From: an uncultured bacterium | GTDB lineage: Bacteria > Verrucomicrobiota > Kiritimatiellia > RFP12 > UBA1067 | DNA: 33,603 nucleotides | Direction: 5' to 3' | Assembly (NCBI GenBank): GCA_902779865.1 | Contig: CACZDG010000023.1 | Span: 1 to 33,603 of the forward strand | Shown here: positions 1-7,330 of the stretch, piece after piece | Layout of the letters: each line of letters begins with the position of its first letter | Numbering within the stretch: position 1 is the stretch's first letter | Position numbers and translations under genes: made by a program | The notes under the pieces: model-generated | What the model saw: the letters and a program-made list of their open reading frames with translations, nothing else | What the model was told of the DNA's origin: nothing | Database searches by the model: none

Positions 1-21
1 TCTCTTGTTGCAGTTTTCATG

Positions 22-41
22 TTCTTTAGTATACTAAAGAA
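22..41. promoter_or_regulatory. 20-bp perfect palindrome, probable operator
   Basis: TTCTTTAGTATACTAAAGAA is identical to its own reverse complement over 20 bases. It covers the -10 box (28-33) of a leftward promoter. A dimeric repressor bound here would block that promoter, as expected for an autoregulated LacI-, GntR- or TetR-type regulator. The regulator family is a guess, because no regulator gene is complete in the window. Confidence 0.6.
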
Positions 42-56
42 TACGCGCAAAGTCAA
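28..56 (-). promoter_or_regulatory. Leftward sigma70-type promoter overlapping the palindrome
   Basis: On the minus strand TTGACT (56 to 51) and TATACT (33 to 28) are separated by 17 bases, close to the sigma70 consensus. Transcription would begin near 20-22. A minus-strand ATG sits at 20-18 and begins a frame reading M-K-T-A-T-R before the window ends. If that is the start codon, the mRNA would be nearly leaderless; otherwise the true start lies outside the window. Confidence 0.5.
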
Positions 57-102
57 GGGGCCAGATGAATTTTTTACAGAAAAAACTCGTTGCACCCCCC
101 AT

Positions 103-111
103 TGATATAAT
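103..111 (+). promoter_or_regulatory. Extended -10 promoter element, distal
   Basis: TGATATAAT is a TGn extended -10 joined to a perfect TATAAT. No good -35 box lies 16-18 bases upstream. It points toward eda. The gap from here to the eda start is about 155 bases and holds a second promoter. Confidence 0.4.
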
Positions 112-124
112 AACAACTTTCCCC

Positions 125-153
125 TTGCGCTTGGGGCGGGGATTTGGCATAAT
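125..153 (+). promoter_or_regulatory. Promoter for the eda-tkt-coaB operon, proximal
   Basis: TTGCGC (125-130) and CATAAT (148-153) are 17 bases apart. The -10 is preceded by TGG, giving an extended -10 as well. The predicted transcription start is near 160, leaving a leader of about 100 bases before eda in which I see no clear structure. Confidence 0.5.
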
Positions 154-267
154 ACTGATTTGAACCTTTTAGGCGCGCAAGGTCGTTTCTGCGAGTTCCG
201 TCAAGCCGTGTGACTTGTCTCGCGAATGGCGCGCATGATGGGTTCTGCGATTGTGTCGATTTTGGAA

Positions 268-903
268 ATGAACATTGTAGAAACTTTGAGGTCAGCCGGG
301 ATCATCCCGGTGATCGTCATAGAGGACGAGGCGAAGGCAGTGCCGCTCGCCCGTGCGCTCGTGAAGGGTGGATTGCCCGTCCTTGAGGTGACGTTCCGCA
401 CAAAGGCGGCGGCGGGCGCGATTGCGCGTATCAAGGCGGAGGTGCCTGAGGCCGTGGTTGGCGCAGGCACGCTCCTCACGGCGGAACAGGTGCGAGCCGC
501 AGTGGCGGCCGGTGCCGCGTTCGGCGTGGCGCCGGGCTTCGACCCTGCCGTGATGGCGGTTGCGAAGGAGTGCGGCCTCCCGATGGTGCCCGGCATTGCG
601 ACCGCGAGCGAGCTCTCGCAGGCGCTCACCGCTGGTGCGCCGATGGTCAAGTTCTTTCCGGCCGAGGCGGCTGGGGGCGTTAAGATGATAAAGAACCTCC
701 TTGGAGCGTTCCGCTTCACCGGCGTGAAGTTCATGCCCACGGGAGGCATCAACCCCGCAAACGTGAAGGACTATCTCGCCGTCCCCGAGATCGTCGCCTG
801 CGGCGGCACGTGGATCGTGCCGAAGGACGCGCTTGCCGCGAACGACTGGGACGCAATTGAAAAACTCGCGGCGGAAGCCGCCGCACTGGTGAAAGGACGC
901 TGA
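268..903 (+). CDS. eda: KDPG/KHG aldolase (2-dehydro-3-deoxyphosphogluconate aldolase)
   Basis: This class I aldolase splits 2-keto-3-deoxy-6-phosphogluconate into pyruvate and glyceraldehyde-3-phosphate, and can also act on 4-hydroxy-2-oxoglutarate. It is a cytoplasmic TIM barrel. Family marks include EVTFRT near residue 38, GAGTLL, the V-K-F-F-P-A segment whose Lys128 should form the Schiff base, and the TGGI phosphate-binding loop. I chose the ATG at 268 because it gives 211 residues, normal for the family, and begins at the conserved first strand. An in-frame ATG at 226 would add 14 unconserved residues. Neither start has a strong ribosome-binding site. The gene is two bases from tkt. No edd is nearby, so the KDPG could come from hexuronate breakdown; this is inference. 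Confidence 0.9.
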   Translation: MNIVETLRSAGIIPVIVIEDEAKAVPLARALVKGGLPVLEVTFRTKAAAGAIARIKAEVPEAVVGAGTLLTAEQVRAAVAAGAAFGVAPGFDPAVMAVAKECGLPMVPGIATASELSQALTAGAPMVKFFPAEAAGGVKMIKNLLGAFRFTGVKFMPTGGINPANVKDYLAVPEIVACGGTWIVPKDALAANDWDAIEKLAAEAAALVKGR

Positions 904-905
904 AA

Positions 906-2906
906 ATGAAATACTCGAACGAAGATCTGAAACTCGCCGCAAACACGATGCGCTGTCTCGCGGCGGACGAAGTGGAACAAGCTAAAAGCGGACATCCCGG
1001 CGTAGCGCTCGGCATCGCCGACCTCGTAGCGACGCTCTGGCTCAAGTTCCTCAAATATGACCCGTCCGACCCGAAGTGGCCTGACCGCGACAGACTTGTG
1101 TTCTCCGGCGGACACGGTTCGTCGCTCATTTACGCGCTCTTCCACCTGGCGGGCGTGGGCGGTCTCACCCTCGACGAACTGAAGTCGTTCCGTCAGCTCG
1201 GCTCGCGCTGCGCAGGACATCCCGAACGCGGCCTCACGCCCGGCGTGGAGATCACGACTGGTCCGCTTGGGCAGGGCGTTGCCATGGGCGTGGGCCTCGC
1301 GATCGCAGAACGGATGCAGGCAGCGCGCGACGGCGAGCAGGACGGCGTTCCCGTCAACGACCACCGCACTTGGGTGTTCTGCGGCGACGGCGACCTCGAA
1401 GAAGGCATCTCGCACGAGGCATGCTCGCTCGCGGGCAAGCTGAAGCTCGACAAGCTCACGCTCGTTTACGACTCCAACAACATCACGATCGAGGGCACGG
1501 CCGATCTCGCTCTCGCGGACGACACGCAGAAGCGTTTCGAGAGCTACGGCTGGAAGGTGTTCACCTGCGACGGACACGACTACGATGCCATCGACCGCAC
1601 CTACCGCAAGGCGATGAAGGTCACAGGACAGCCCACGCTCATCATCGCGACCACGCACATCGGATTCGGCGCGCCCACGAAACACGATTCCAGCGCTGTA
1701 CACGGTGCGCCTCTCGGTGCGGAGGAACTCGCCGGACTCAAGACAGCTCTCGGCTTCGACCCCGCGCAGTTCTTCGAGGTGCCGGGACCGGTGCGCGATA
1801 CGTTTGAGGACCGCGCCGCAGCTGGCCACCGCATGAACTTGCGCTGGAAGAAGCTCTTCAAGACCTGGAAAGAGGCGAATCCAGAAAAAGCCGCTGCCCG
1901 CGAGGCTGCCGAGCGTGGCACGATTCCGCCGGACATCGCCACCAAGCTTCCTTCGTTCGACACCGCAAAGCCCGTAGCCACCCGCGCCGCGTGCGGAGCG
2001 GTTATGAACGCCCTAGCGCCGGAAGTGCCGTTCCTCGTTGGCGGCAGCGCGGACCTCGAACCGTCCAACAAGACCGCGCTCAAGGAATATGGCTGGATCG
2101 CGCCTGGCGACTTCTCTGGACGCAACTTCCACTTCGGCATCCGCGAACTCGCCATGAGCGCGATCGTGAACGGCATCACCGCGCACGGTGGCTTCCGTGC
2201 GTTCGGCGCGACGTTTGCTGTGTTCAGCGACTACTGCAAGCCTGCGATGCGCCTTGCCGCGCTGATGAACCTGCCGTCCATTTGGGTGTTCTCGCACGAC
2301 TCCTTCTACGTTGGCGAAGACGGACCCACGCACGAGCCCGTGGAGCAGATCGCCTCCCTGCGCGCAACGCCGAACCTGCTCGTGTTCCGTCCCGCCGACC
2401 CGAACGAGACCGGCGCGTGCTGGGTTGAGATGCTCAAGCGCAAGGACGGTCCGAGCTGCATTCTCACGACGCGCCAGAACGTGCCCGTGCTGGAGGGCGT
2501 CACGCAGGAGAAGGTGTCGAAGGGCGCATACGTCGTTTACGAGTCAGGACCGTTCCCGGAGATTATGTTCATCGCGACGGGCAGCGAGGTGTCGCTCTGC
2601 ATCGAGGCCGCGAAGCGCCTCGCCGAGGCGGAGCACGCCGTGCGCGTCGTTTCCATGCCGTGCCGCAAGCTCTTCGAGCAGCAGCCGCTTGGCTACCGCG
2701 AGAGCGTGATTCCCGGCACGTGCGCGAAGCGCGTGATTGTGGAAGCGGGAGTGCGCCTCGGCTGGGACCGCTACGTGACCAACTACGGCAGCGTCCGCTT
2801 CATCACGCTTGATACTTTCGGCGCGTCCGGTCCTTACAAGGTGTTGGCCGAGCACTTCGGCTTCACTGCGGAAAATGTCCTCGCCCAGGCGCGCGAGATT
2901 CTGTGA
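906..2906 (+). CDS. tkt: Transketolase
   Basis: This thiamine-diphosphate enzyme moves two-carbon ketol units between sugar phosphates in the non-oxidative pentose phosphate pathway. At 666 residues it has full family length. Visible features are the N-terminal S-G-H-P-G with His30, G-G-H-G-S near residue 70, the ThDP/metal motif GDGDLEEGISHEA from residue 160, and F-G-I-R-E-L with Glu414, which should activate the thiazolium ring. The C-terminal domain starts around residue 530 (A-T-G-S-E-V). The ATG lies two bases after the eda stop and the gene overlaps coaB by four bases, so the three are almost certainly co-transcribed and translationally coupled. Confidence 0.97.
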   Translation: MKYSNEDLKLAANTMRCLAADEVEQAKSGHPGVALGIADLVATLWLKFLKYDPSDPKWPDRDRLVFSGGHGSSLIYALFHLAGVGGLTLDELKSFRQLGSRCAGHPERGLTPGVEITTGPLGQGVAMGVGLAIAERMQAARDGEQDGVPVNDHRTWVFCGDGDLEEGISHEACSLAGKLKLDKLTLVYDSNNITIEGTADLALADDTQKRFESYGWKVFTCDGHDYDAIDRTYRKAMKVTGQPTLIIATTHIGFGAPTKHDSSAVHGAPLGAEELAGLKTALGFDPAQFFEVPGPVRDTFEDRAAAGHRMNLRWKKLFKTWKEANPEKAAAREAAERGTIPPDIATKLPSFDTAKPVATRAACGAVMNALAPEVPFLVGGSADLEPSNKTALKEYGWIAPGDFSGRNFHFGIRELAMSAIVNGITAHGGFRAFGATFAVFSDYCKPAMRLAALMNLPSIWVFSHDSFYVGEDGPTHEPVEQIASLRATPNLLVFRPADPNETGACWVEMLKRKDGPSCILTTRQNVPVLEGVTQEKVSKGAYVVYESGPFPEIMFIATGSEVSLCIEAAKRLAEAEHAVRVVSMPCRKLFEQQPLGYRESVIPGTCAKRVIVEAGVRLGWDRYVTNYGSVRFITLDTFGASGPYKVLAEHFGFTAENVLAQAREIL

Positions 2907-3541
2907 AGTTCGTAGTCACAGCGGGCCCCACGCGCGAGTTCATCGATCCGGTGAGGTTCCTCTCGAACCCGTCCACGGGACGGATGGGCTTTGCCGTGGC
3001 GCGCGCCGCGCGCGCGGCGGGCCATGACGTGACGCTCATCGCCGGCCCCGTTTCCCTCAAGACCCCGCCCGGCGTCATGCGCATCGACGTCGTCTCCGCC
3101 CGCGACATGCTAAGGGTGGTGCGCACCGTAATCGCACGCGCCGACGTGCTGGTGATGACCGCCGCCGTGGCCGACTGGCGCCCCGCGCATTGTGCCTCCC
3201 GCAAGCTCAAGAAAATGGAAATGTCGGATACATTGCACCTCGTCCGCAACCCCGACATTCTGAAAACCATTAGCCGCCAGAGGGGCATCATCCGCATCGG
3301 CTTCGCCGCCGAGACGGGCACGCCCGCCGCCGAGGCGGCGCGCAAATGCCGTGAGAAGGGGCTTGCCCTCGTGGTGGGCAACGACGTGACCGAACCCGGC
3401 AGCGGTTTCGGCACGGACACGAATCGTGTGACGTTCGTCACGCCCGACGGAAACGTGCAGCGTCTTCCGCTCATGAGCAAACTCGCCGTCGCCCGCCGTA
3501 TCGTATCCTTTGCCGAACGGCGCGCAAAGGGTAAGGAATGA
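2903..3541 (+). CDS. coaB: Standalone phosphopantothenoylcysteine synthetase domain protein
   Basis: CoaB joins cysteine to 4'-phosphopantothenate with CTP (bacterial type) or ATP in coenzyme A synthesis. The 212-residue protein corresponds to the C-terminal half of the usual CoaBC/Dfp fusion. It begins with VTAGPTREFIDPVRFLSNPS followed by T-G-R-M-G, and keeps the lysine-rich K-L-K-K segment near residue 105 and the G-F-A-A-E-T motif. The start is a GTG inside a GTGA overlap with the tkt stop. No CoaC flavoprotein decarboxylase is fused or adjacent, so that step must be encoded elsewhere. Monofunctional CoaB proteins are known, so the gene need not be damaged. Confidence 0.9.
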   Translation: MKFVVTAGPTREFIDPVRFLSNPSTGRMGFAVARAARAAGHDVTLIAGPVSLKTPPGVMRIDVVSARDMLRVVRTVIARADVLVMTAAVADWRPAHCASRKLKKMEMSDTLHLVRNPDILKTISRQRGIIRIGFAAETGTPAAEAARKCREKGLALVVGNDVTEPGSGFGTDTNRVTFVTPDGNVQRLPLMSKLAVARRIVSFAERRAKGKE

Positions 3542-3560
3542 AAAGGGAAAGGAAAGCCGC

Positions 3561-4943
3561 ATGCAGAACCGCAGGGATTTTCTGAAGATGGGGATTGTCG
3601 GTAGTGCTTTCCTACCAACATTCGCGAATCTTATCGCCAAGGCGGAACAGAAGGATTCCGTCGGGCAGGGCAAAGCCAGGGAAATCAACATTGGAATTGT
3701 AGGCTTTGGAACGATGGGGAAGATCCTTTCAGGCTATCTGGCGAGGTGCGAAGGGGTGCGCGTGAGGTGCGTGTGTGACATTTGGAAGTTTCAGGTGAAG
3801 CAAGCAGAGCATGTTTTCAAGGCATACAAGCAGGAGATCAACACCTATCTGGACTTTCGGGAAATGCTGGCAGCCGAGGCAAAGAACATTGAGGCGATGA
3901 TCGTGTCGACGCCAGATTGGCTTCACTGCGAACAGGTGTGCGCGTGCCTTCGCCGCCAATTGCATGTCTATTGCGCGGCCCCGATGGCAGAGACACTTGA
4001 AAAATCGGCGGAGATGTGTCGTGTGGCAAAGGCGAGCGGCAAGCTGCTGCAGATCGGATATCTGCGGCGTTCGTCGCCAACCTATCAATTGGCTTTTAAG
4101 CATGTGATACCTGAAATGTTGGGGCACCTGACGTTTGCACAGGCGGAAAGCCGCAGGCCCATGTCTCCAATGTTCATGTGCAAAGGACCTCCCAAGCAGG
4201 ATGTATTGAGTCGATTTGGTTATGAGAATGCTGAGCAATATTTGAACTGGAGATGGTTTCGGAAGTATGGTCCGGGACTCGCCCTTAGTTTCCTTGCGTC
4301 TCAGGCAGACCTCTTTTGCCAGGCGTGGGGCGTTCCACCTCATTCGGTGACGGCGGTTGGCGGACACGACAGCTATCGTCCGTCACGTGAAAACCTTGAC
4401 AGTCTTTCCAGCATCTTTGAATTCAAGTTGCCGGACGGGGTCACCGCCCATGCGACGCATCACTTTGCGACGGCCTCCGCGCGAACAAGACGTTGTTTTG
4501 AGGAGTTCAACGGGATACGGGCGATGCTCCATTTGTCAGATCATGGCTTTTGGCCCAAAATGAATGGCCCTGCGAACTATGTGAGGCGAACGGCGAATTT
4601 GCCTGTGGAAGAGTATGCGAATAAGTGGAGTACCTTTGTGGAGAAGGGATGGATTCTTCCTTCTGAGGTTGATCGTGAGTATAAAACAATCTTTGAAACA
4701 GAGTGTGGCGCGAGTGACCTTCGTGATGACGCATCCTTTATATGTCCGTTGAACGTGAAGCGGAACGGAAAGACTGATGTCATGCTTCATCTTGAGAACT
4801 TCCTGGCGGCGATTCGTGGCGAGGTAACGCTGAACGCCCCTGCCGACCGTGTATTTGCCTCGATGGTCGCCGCCTTTGGCGCAATCCGCTCCGCCGCCCG
4901 CCGCGAAACAGTTTATTTCAAACCCGGTGACTTCACGCCGTAA
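3561..4943 (+). CDS. Gfo/Idh/MocA-family protein with Tat-like signal and altered catalytic motifs
   Basis: The protein (460 residues) has an N-terminal R-R-D-F-L-K-M motif followed by a hydrophobic stretch, typical of Tat export. A Rossmann fold follows, with G-I-V-G-F-G-T-M-G-K near residue 43, so NAD(P) binding is expected. The usual E-K-P motif reads A-A-P (139-141), removing the catalytic lysine, and the usual G-A-H-H-x-D region reads A-S-Q-A-D. A normal sugar oxidoreductase activity is therefore doubtful. The ATG at 3561 was chosen because the RR motif starts there and GGGAAAGGAAA lies just upstream. Codons look more AT-rich than in the flanking genes, which suggests a different history. 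It sits before a CE15-like esterase, so a role in saccharide use is plausible. The substrate is unknown. Confidence 0.85.
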   Translation: MQNRRDFLKMGIVGSAFLPTFANLIAKAEQKDSVGQGKAREINIGIVGFGTMGKILSGYLARCEGVRVRCVCDIWKFQVKQAEHVFKAYKQEINTYLDFREMLAAEAKNIEAMIVSTPDWLHCEQVCACLRRQLHVYCAAPMAETLEKSAEMCRVAKASGKLLQIGYLRRSSPTYQLAFKHVIPEMLGHLTFAQAESRRPMSPMFMCKGPPKQDVLSRFGYENAEQYLNWRWFRKYGPGLALSFLASQADLFCQAWGVPPHSVTAVGGHDSYRPSRENLDSLSSIFEFKLPDGVTAHATHHFATASARTRRCFEEFNGIRAMLHLSDHGFWPKMNGPANYVRRTANLPVEEYANKWSTFVEKGWILPSEVDREYKTIFETECGASDLRDDASFICPLNVKRNGKTDVMLHLENFLAAIRGEVTLNAPADRVFASMVAAFGAIRSAARRETVYFKPGDFTP

Positions 4944-4945
4944 CC

Positions 4946-4958
4946 CCATGCAGCATGG
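4946..4958. repeat. 13-nt inverted repeat between two genes
   Basis: CCATGC-A-GCATGG directly follows the Gfo/Idh/MocA stop codon. The hairpin is short and no U-run follows, so it is not a convincing terminator. It could be a protein-binding site or chance. Confidence 0.3.
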
Positions 4959-4988
4959 ATTTCAATGTCGAAAGAAAGGAACAAGAAT

Positions 4989-6188
4989 ATGAATAAGAAA
5001 TCAGTGAAGAAAACGCTTTTCACGCTTTGCGCGGCGGGAATGTGCGTATGCGCTGCGGCAGAAAAACAGCCGGAGCCGAAGGATGTGCCGCCGCTTATGA
5101 CCTCGTCCAAGGGTATGAAGGTGACGACCGTCGAGCAGTGGGAGAAGACGCGCGCGCCAGAATTGTTCGAGACGTTTACGAAACAGGAATACGGACGTCG
5201 CCCGGTGGAGCGTCCGCCTGTGCTGAGCTTCGAGACGGCCGAGCCCGATGCTGTGATGATGGACGGCAAGGCGCTGCGCAAGCGCATCCGCGTGTGTTAC
5301 GGCGGCAAGTACGGTAAGGGTTCGTTCGTGTTTACTGCCTTCATTCCGCGTCAGGAAAAGCCCGCGCCGGCGTTCGTGCTGATCTGCAACCGTTCAGCCG
5401 CCGAGAACATCGACCCGACGCGCAAGGTGAAGAGCGGGTTCTGGCCAGCGGAGGAAATCGTCGCGCGCGGATACGCCGCGATCGCGTTCTGGAACGGAGA
5501 CATCGCGCCGGACTGGAACACGGGCAACCGCGAAGGAGTGTTCGCGTGTTTCGAGCCGCCGGGCGCGCGGAAGGGCACCGCGCTCTGGGGCACGCTCTCG
5601 GCGTGGGCGTGGGGCGCGAGCCGTGTGCTGGACTGGATCGAGACTGAGCCGCTTCTTGACGCGAAGCACGTTGCCGTGGTGGGGCATTCTCGCGGCGGCA
5701 AGACCGCGCTCGTCGCCGGCGTGTACGACAAGCGTTTCGCTATGGCGTGCTCAAACTGCTCCGGCTGTTCTGGCGCTAAGTTGAACCACATCGACCTTCC
5801 GAAGTCGGAGCACATCGCGCCGATCGTCAAGAACTTCCCGTACTGGTTCTGCCAGAACTACTTCATGCATGCGAACAGGGACGACCAGCTTCCGTTCGAC
5901 CAGCACCAGTTCATCGCGCTCATCGCGCCGCGCCTCGTGTGCGTGGCGTCTGCGACGAAGGACGCCTGGGCTGGACAGCCCGGCGAGTGGTGGTCGGCGA
6001 AGCTCGCCTCGCCCGCATGGGAGCTGTACGGCAAGAAGGGCCTCGCCGCGGATTCCTTCCCCGCGCCAGATACGCCGCAGCAGGACGGCTGCATCTCGTA
6101 TCACATTCGCACGGGCATCCACAACCTCATGCCGTACGACTGGAACCGCTACATGGATTTCGCCGACAAGCACGGCTGGCGCAAGTGA
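4989..6188 (+). CDS. Secreted CE15-like glucuronoyl esterase / acetyl xylan esterase-type hydrolase
   Basis: This alpha/beta hydrolase of 399 residues has an N-terminal signal peptide (KKSVKK, then a hydrophobic stretch ending in A-A-A). The segment W-G-T-L-S-A-W-A-W-G-A-S-R near residue 200 and the nucleophile elbow G-H-S-R-G-G-K with Ser234 match the CE15 and related esterase pattern G-C-S-R-x-G-K. His372 or His378 near the C-terminus is the likely catalytic histidine. CE15 enzymes cut ester links between glucuronic acid in xylan and lignin alcohols; related proteins deacetylate xylan. I cannot separate these from sequence alone. The ATG at 4989 has AAAGGA eight bases upstream. The next gene starts 17 bases after the stop, so they are probably co-transcribed. 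Confidence 0.85.
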   Translation: MNKKSVKKTLFTLCAAGMCVCAAAEKQPEPKDVPPLMTSSKGMKVTTVEQWEKTRAPELFETFTKQEYGRRPVERPPVLSFETAEPDAVMMDGKALRKRIRVCYGGKYGKGSFVFTAFIPRQEKPAPAFVLICNRSAAENIDPTRKVKSGFWPAEEIVARGYAAIAFWNGDIAPDWNTGNREGVFACFEPPGARKGTALWGTLSAWAWGASRVLDWIETEPLLDAKHVAVVGHSRGGKTALVAGVYDKRFAMACSNCSGCSGAKLNHIDLPKSEHIAPIVKNFPYWFCQNYFMHANRDDQLPFDQHQFIALIAPRLVCVASATKDAWAGQPGEWWSAKLASPAWELYGKKGLAADSFPAPDTPQQDGCISYHIRTGIHNLMPYDWNRYMDFADKHGWRK

Positions 6189-6205
6189 TTCAGGAGGCGA
6201 GTTTC

Positions 6206-7330
6206 GTGAAATACACCACATACGTTGGCAGCTACACTGCGGAGGGACATCCCGACGGAGTCCACATCCTCGAATCCGACGCCGATACGGGTGCGATGCG
6301 CGTTCTCGGCGTGTTGAACACGTTCGAGAGTCCGATCTACATGGCGCTCAACCGCGACTGTACGCGGCTTTACACGGTGCTGGGGCGTCCGTCGTTCGGC
6401 CCGGAAAAACGCAACGGCGGCGTCGCCGTGTTCGCGGTAAAGGGTGACGGCCTGGAGTTCATGAACGAAATCCGCACCGGCTGGACGATACCCTGCCACG
6501 TGTCGCTTGATCCTTCCGAAAAAACTCTCGTCTATGCGGAGTACTCATGTGGTACGGCTGGATACGTGAATCTTCTCGGCGATGGTTCTCTCGACCCCGC
6601 TTGTGCCGCGCCCGCGCCGGAATCGATTAATCCCCTTTGCCAGGTGAAGCACTTCGGCGACGGCCCGAACAAGCCGCGTCAGGATTCTGCTCACGCTCAC
6701 TGCTCCATTGTGACGCCGGACGGCCGATTCCAGCTTGTGGTCGATCTCTCGCTTGACAAAATCGTTGCATACGATTTCGCGAACCGCGCACAGGGAATGA
6801 AGGAAGTGCCGTCCGCGTCCATCGACACGCGCTCTATCGCGCCGGGGGCGGGTCCACGCCACATCGTGTTCCACCCGAACGGAAAGTTGGCATTTGTCGT
6901 ATTCGAGCTTGGCAACCTTGTGGCGAGTTTCCGCTACACGGGCGAGGGTTTCGAGTTCATCGAAAAGCATAACCTGCTTCCGGATGGCGCGGGCGATTCA
7001 AGCAATGCTGCGGCGATACACCTTTCCGAGGACGGTACACAGGTGCTGTGCTCTAACCGCGGGCACGACTCGATTTCCGTGTTCAACGCCGATCCTGACA
7101 CAGGACGCATGGAGCGAATCAACATCGCGAAGCTGGGCGGGAAGTTCCCGCGTGACTTCCAGTTCATGCCCGGCGGGAGATTCGTCATTGCGGGATTGAA
7201 GGAATCGTGGCGAATCGCAAGTTATGCTTACGACGTGGAACACGGCACCTTCGAGGAAGCCGCGAGGCTGGAGGACATCTACCGTCCGCTCTATTTCGCG
7301 TTCAAGCGGTCGCAACGTTCGCAGGGGTAG
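6206..7330 (+). CDS. pgl: 6-phosphogluconolactonase-like seven-bladed beta-propeller protein
   Basis: This protein of 374 residues belongs to the YbhE/Pgl lactonase family, which hydrolyses 6-phosphogluconolactone in the oxidative pentose phosphate route; relatives act on other lactones. Family signs are the opening Y-V-G-S-Y-T, repeated blade segments such as G-P-R-H-I-V-F-H-P-N-G-K near residue 216, and S-N-R-G-H-D-S-I-S-V-F. No signal peptide is seen, so it should be cytoplasmic. I chose the GTG at 6206 because AGGAGG lies eight bases before it and the preserved family sequence begins there; the frame remains open upstream through the esterase gene. The 3' end overlaps the convergent GH27 gene by 40 bases. 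Confidence 0.88.
   Translation: MKYTTYVGSYTAEGHPDGVHILESDADTGAMRVLGVLNTFESPIYMALNRDCTRLYTVLGRPSFGPEKRNGGVAVFAVKGDGLEFMNEIRTGWTIPCHVSLDPSEKTLVYAEYSCGTAGYVNLLGDGSLDPACAAPAPESINPLCQVKHFGDGPNKPRQDSAHAHCSIVTPDGRFQLVVDLSLDKIVAYDFANRAQGMKEVPSASIDTRSIAPGAGPRHIVFHPNGKLAFVVFELGNLVASFRYTGEGFEFIEKHNLLPDGAGDSSNAAAIHLSEDGTQVLCSNRGHDSISVFNADPDTGRMERINIAKLGGKFPRDFQFMPGGRFVIAGLKESWRIASYAYDVEHGTFEEAARLEDIYRPLYFAFKRSQRSQG

Noticed and set aside
68-88. TTTTTT-ACAG-AAAAAA hairpin near the left end
   Set aside because: An AT-only stem in an AT-rich promoter region is likely chance, and no gene ends just before it on the + strand.
5939-6205. Extension of the lactonase frame into the esterase gene
   Set aside because: AGGAGG and a GTG at 6206 mark the true start, and the extra residues do not match the family.
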